The notes under the pieces: model-generated
Databases searched by the model: none
Seen by the model: only the letters and a program-made list of their open reading frames with translations
What the model was told of the DNA's origin: nothing
Program-made: the position numbers and the translations under genes
Shown here: positions 4,585 to 5,931 of the stretch, piece after piece
Numbering within the stretch: the first letter of the stretch is position 1
Layout: every line of letters begins with the position of its first letter
Assembly (NCBI GenBank): GCA_018376005.1
Contig: JAHACE010000124.1
Location: forward strand, 1-5,931
Direction: 5' to 3'
Source: Atopobium sp.
Lineage (GTDB): Bacteria; Actinomycetota; Coriobacteriia; Coriobacteriales; Atopobiaceae
DNA length: 5,931 bases

Positions 4585-5931
4585 TTACTCTACCTCCCTA
4601 TAGGCAGCGTCTTGAACTTTGAGCTCTTCAAGAGCATCTTTATCGATAAGAACTTCTCGAGGCTTTGATCCGTTGGCTGGGCCAACAACACCTTTTGCCT
4701 CAAGCATATCCATAATTCTACCAGCACGAGCATACCCAACAGAGAGTGCTCTTTGCAAACTAGATGTAGAACCTAGCTGAGAATCCACAATAATGCGTGC
4801 AGCTTCCCAAATAAGTGGGTCATCTGCCTGCGCCATACCGCCAACTCCACCAACGCCATCGGCCTGTGTTGGAGTTGCAACGGTCAAGATGTTGTCGTGA
4901 TATTCGGCCACGCGCTGAGTGCGGATGTACTTAACGGTCTCCTCGATCTCCTCGTCAGAGACCCAGCAACCCTGTGCGCGATTAGGCTTCTTACCACGAA
5001 GTTTAACCAGCATGTCACCCTTACCCAGCAGCTGTTCAGCGCCCTTCTGGTCCAGAATAATGCGGGAGTTCAAAGAGTTATCAACTGAGAGCGCAACACG
5101 GTTATCAATGTTTGCGCGGATTAGACCAGTTACGACGTCTGCAGAAGGACGCTGCGTTGCAACAATCAGGTGAATACCTGCAGCACGACCAAGCTGAGCA
5201 ATACGGACAATGGAAGACTCAACGTCTTTGCCAGCAACCATCATAAGGTCAGCAAGCTCGTCGATGACAATGACAAAGTAAGGCATGTGCTTTGGAGGAT
5301 TCTCCATATCAGCGTACTTATCGCCATCAACATTTCTGTTGTACGTCTTAATGTCACGCACTTTGTAGTGCTCAAACACCTTAAGGCGACGCTCCATCTC
5401 GGTGACGCCCCACTGAAGCGCACTTGCGGCCTGCCTTGGCTCAGTAACAACTGGAACATACAGGTGAGGAAGGCCAGCGTAACCCGTAAACTCAACGCGC
5501 TTTGGGTCAACCATAATCAGGCGAACCTGCTCAGGAGTTGCGCGCATGAGCATAGACATGACAATGGCATTGAGCAGGACAGACTTACCAGAACCAGTGG
5601 TACCTGCTACCAGCAAGTGAGGAAGACTTGCAAGATCAACAACAATTGGCTTGCCCTCAGAATCGCGACCAAAGGCGCACTCAAGAGGACCGCCTTTTGC
5701 AAACGGAAGAACGTCAGCCAAGTTGACTGCCTGGGCTTTCTCGTTAGGAATCTCAATACCAACTAGAGAAGTTCCAGGAATTGGTGCAAAAATACGAACA
5801 GACTTTGCCGCAAGTGAAAGCGCAATATCGTCCTCAAGATTGGTGATCTTGTTGACGCGCTCACCCTCGCCCATCGAAATCTTAAACGTAGTGACAGAAG
5901 GACCCGCAGTCCAACCAACTACCTGGCTCGA
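4585..5931 (-). CDS. ftsK: DNA translocase FtsK/SpoIIIE, motor and gamma domains (5' end outside window)
   Basis: FtsK/SpoIIIE is a hexameric ATP-driven pump at the division septum that moves chromosome ends into the daughter cells and activates dimer resolution. The reading frame is open to the right edge; the first visible residues (VVGWTAGPSVTTFKIS) belong to the alpha part of the motor. The membrane domain and linker therefore lie upstream, outside the window. Counting 448 visible residues, KITNLEDDIALSLAAKSVRI is near 28-47, Walker A GTTGSGKS at 110-117 (5604-5581) and Walker B FVIVIDELADL at about 219-229. The conserved ATQRPS is at about 258-263. A Gly-rich linker (VGGVGG) leads into the winged-helix gamma domain, DPLIWEAARIIVDS to REVLI (about 371-429), which reads polar octamers such as KOPS/SRS. 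No lesion is seen. The stop is two bases before the rodZ start, whose ribosome site lies within this gene. Confidence 0.97.
   Translation of the reverse strand, partial: SSQVVGWTAGPSVTTFKISMGEGERVNKITNLEDDIALSLAAKSVRIFAPIPGTSLVGIEIPNEKAQAVNLADVLPFAKGGPLECAFGRDSEGKPIVVDLASLPHLLVAGTTGSGKSVLLNAIVMSMLMRATPEQVRLIMVDPKRVEFTGYAGLPHLYVPVVTEPRQAASALQWGVTEMERRLKVFEHYKVRDIKTYNRNVDGDKYADMENPPKHMPYFVIVIDELADLMMVAGKDVESSIVRIAQLGRAAGIHLIVATQRPSADVVTGLIRANIDNRVALSVDNSLNSRIILDQKGAEQLLGKGDMLVKLRGKKPNRAQGCWVSDEEIEETVKYIRTQRVAEYHDNILTVATPTQADGVGGVGGMAQADDPLIWEAARIIVDSQLGSTSSLQRALSVGYARAGRIMDMLEAKGVVGPANGSKPREVLIDKDALEELKVQDAAYREVE

Noticed and set aside
5170..5766. A long open frame on the plus strand opposite ftsK (198 codons)
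   Set aside because: It lies antisense to the intact, motif-rich ftsK motor domain, has no recognisable family features and no convincing ribosome site. It is a by-product of ftsK codon use.
1..5931. CRISPR array, tRNA or rRNA gene, insertion sequence, phage or defence genes
   Set aside because: No repeat-spacer pattern, transposase, terminal inverted repeats or RNA-gene signature was seen. All supportable content is a conserved housekeeping gene cluster.

Overview
The window is a chromosomal housekeeping segment in which every supportable gene lies on the minus strand. Read in the direction of transcription, from high to low coordinates, the order is ftsK/spoIIIE (5' end outside the window), a RodZ-like HTH membrane protein, yajQ, rimO, pgsA, a stand-alone cinA/pncC domain, and recA (3' part outside the window). 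The ftsK-rodZ-rimO-pgsA-cinA-recA order is typical of Gram-positive bacteria. Together with a moderate G+C content, a RodZ carrying a DUF4115-type ectodomain, and a GAAC-N4-GTTC SOS box, it suggests an actinobacterium of the Coriobacteriia, such as the Atopobium/Lancefieldella/Olsenella group. That assignment is inference from gene order and protein style, not from a search.

Layout: 5931-4585 is the motor and gamma parts of FtsK. 4582-3245 is the RodZ-like gene, broken into three reading-frame segments. 3244-3197 is a short gap holding a perfect hairpin. 3196-2864 is a shortened yajQ whose end overlaps rimO (2898-1492). pgsA (1478-873) follows after 13 nt. A hairpin with a short U-tract separates pgsA from cinA (810-461), which is frameshifted and lacks its middle. 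A rho-independent terminator (440-402) closes the unit. recA (228 to the left edge) starts from its own promoter, a consensus TTGACA-17-TATTAT with a perfect LexA-type operator in the spacer.

The six upstream genes look like one operon covering chromosome segregation (FtsK), cell shape (RodZ), nucleotide binding (YajQ), ribosomal protein S12 modification (RimO), phospholipid synthesis (PgsA) and pyridine-nucleotide salvage (CinA/PncC). recA is insulated from it and regulated by DNA damage.

I did not find a new defence, mobile or RNA system. The most notable feature is a cluster of lesions in otherwise ordinary genes: two compensating single-base frameshifts in rodZ, an apparent in-frame deletion of about 50 codons in yajQ, and a deletion of about 45 codons plus frame change in cinA. 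ftsK, rimO, pgsA and recA look intact over the parts seen. Assembly or sequencing error is the leading explanation; real gene decay or strain variation is the alternative.
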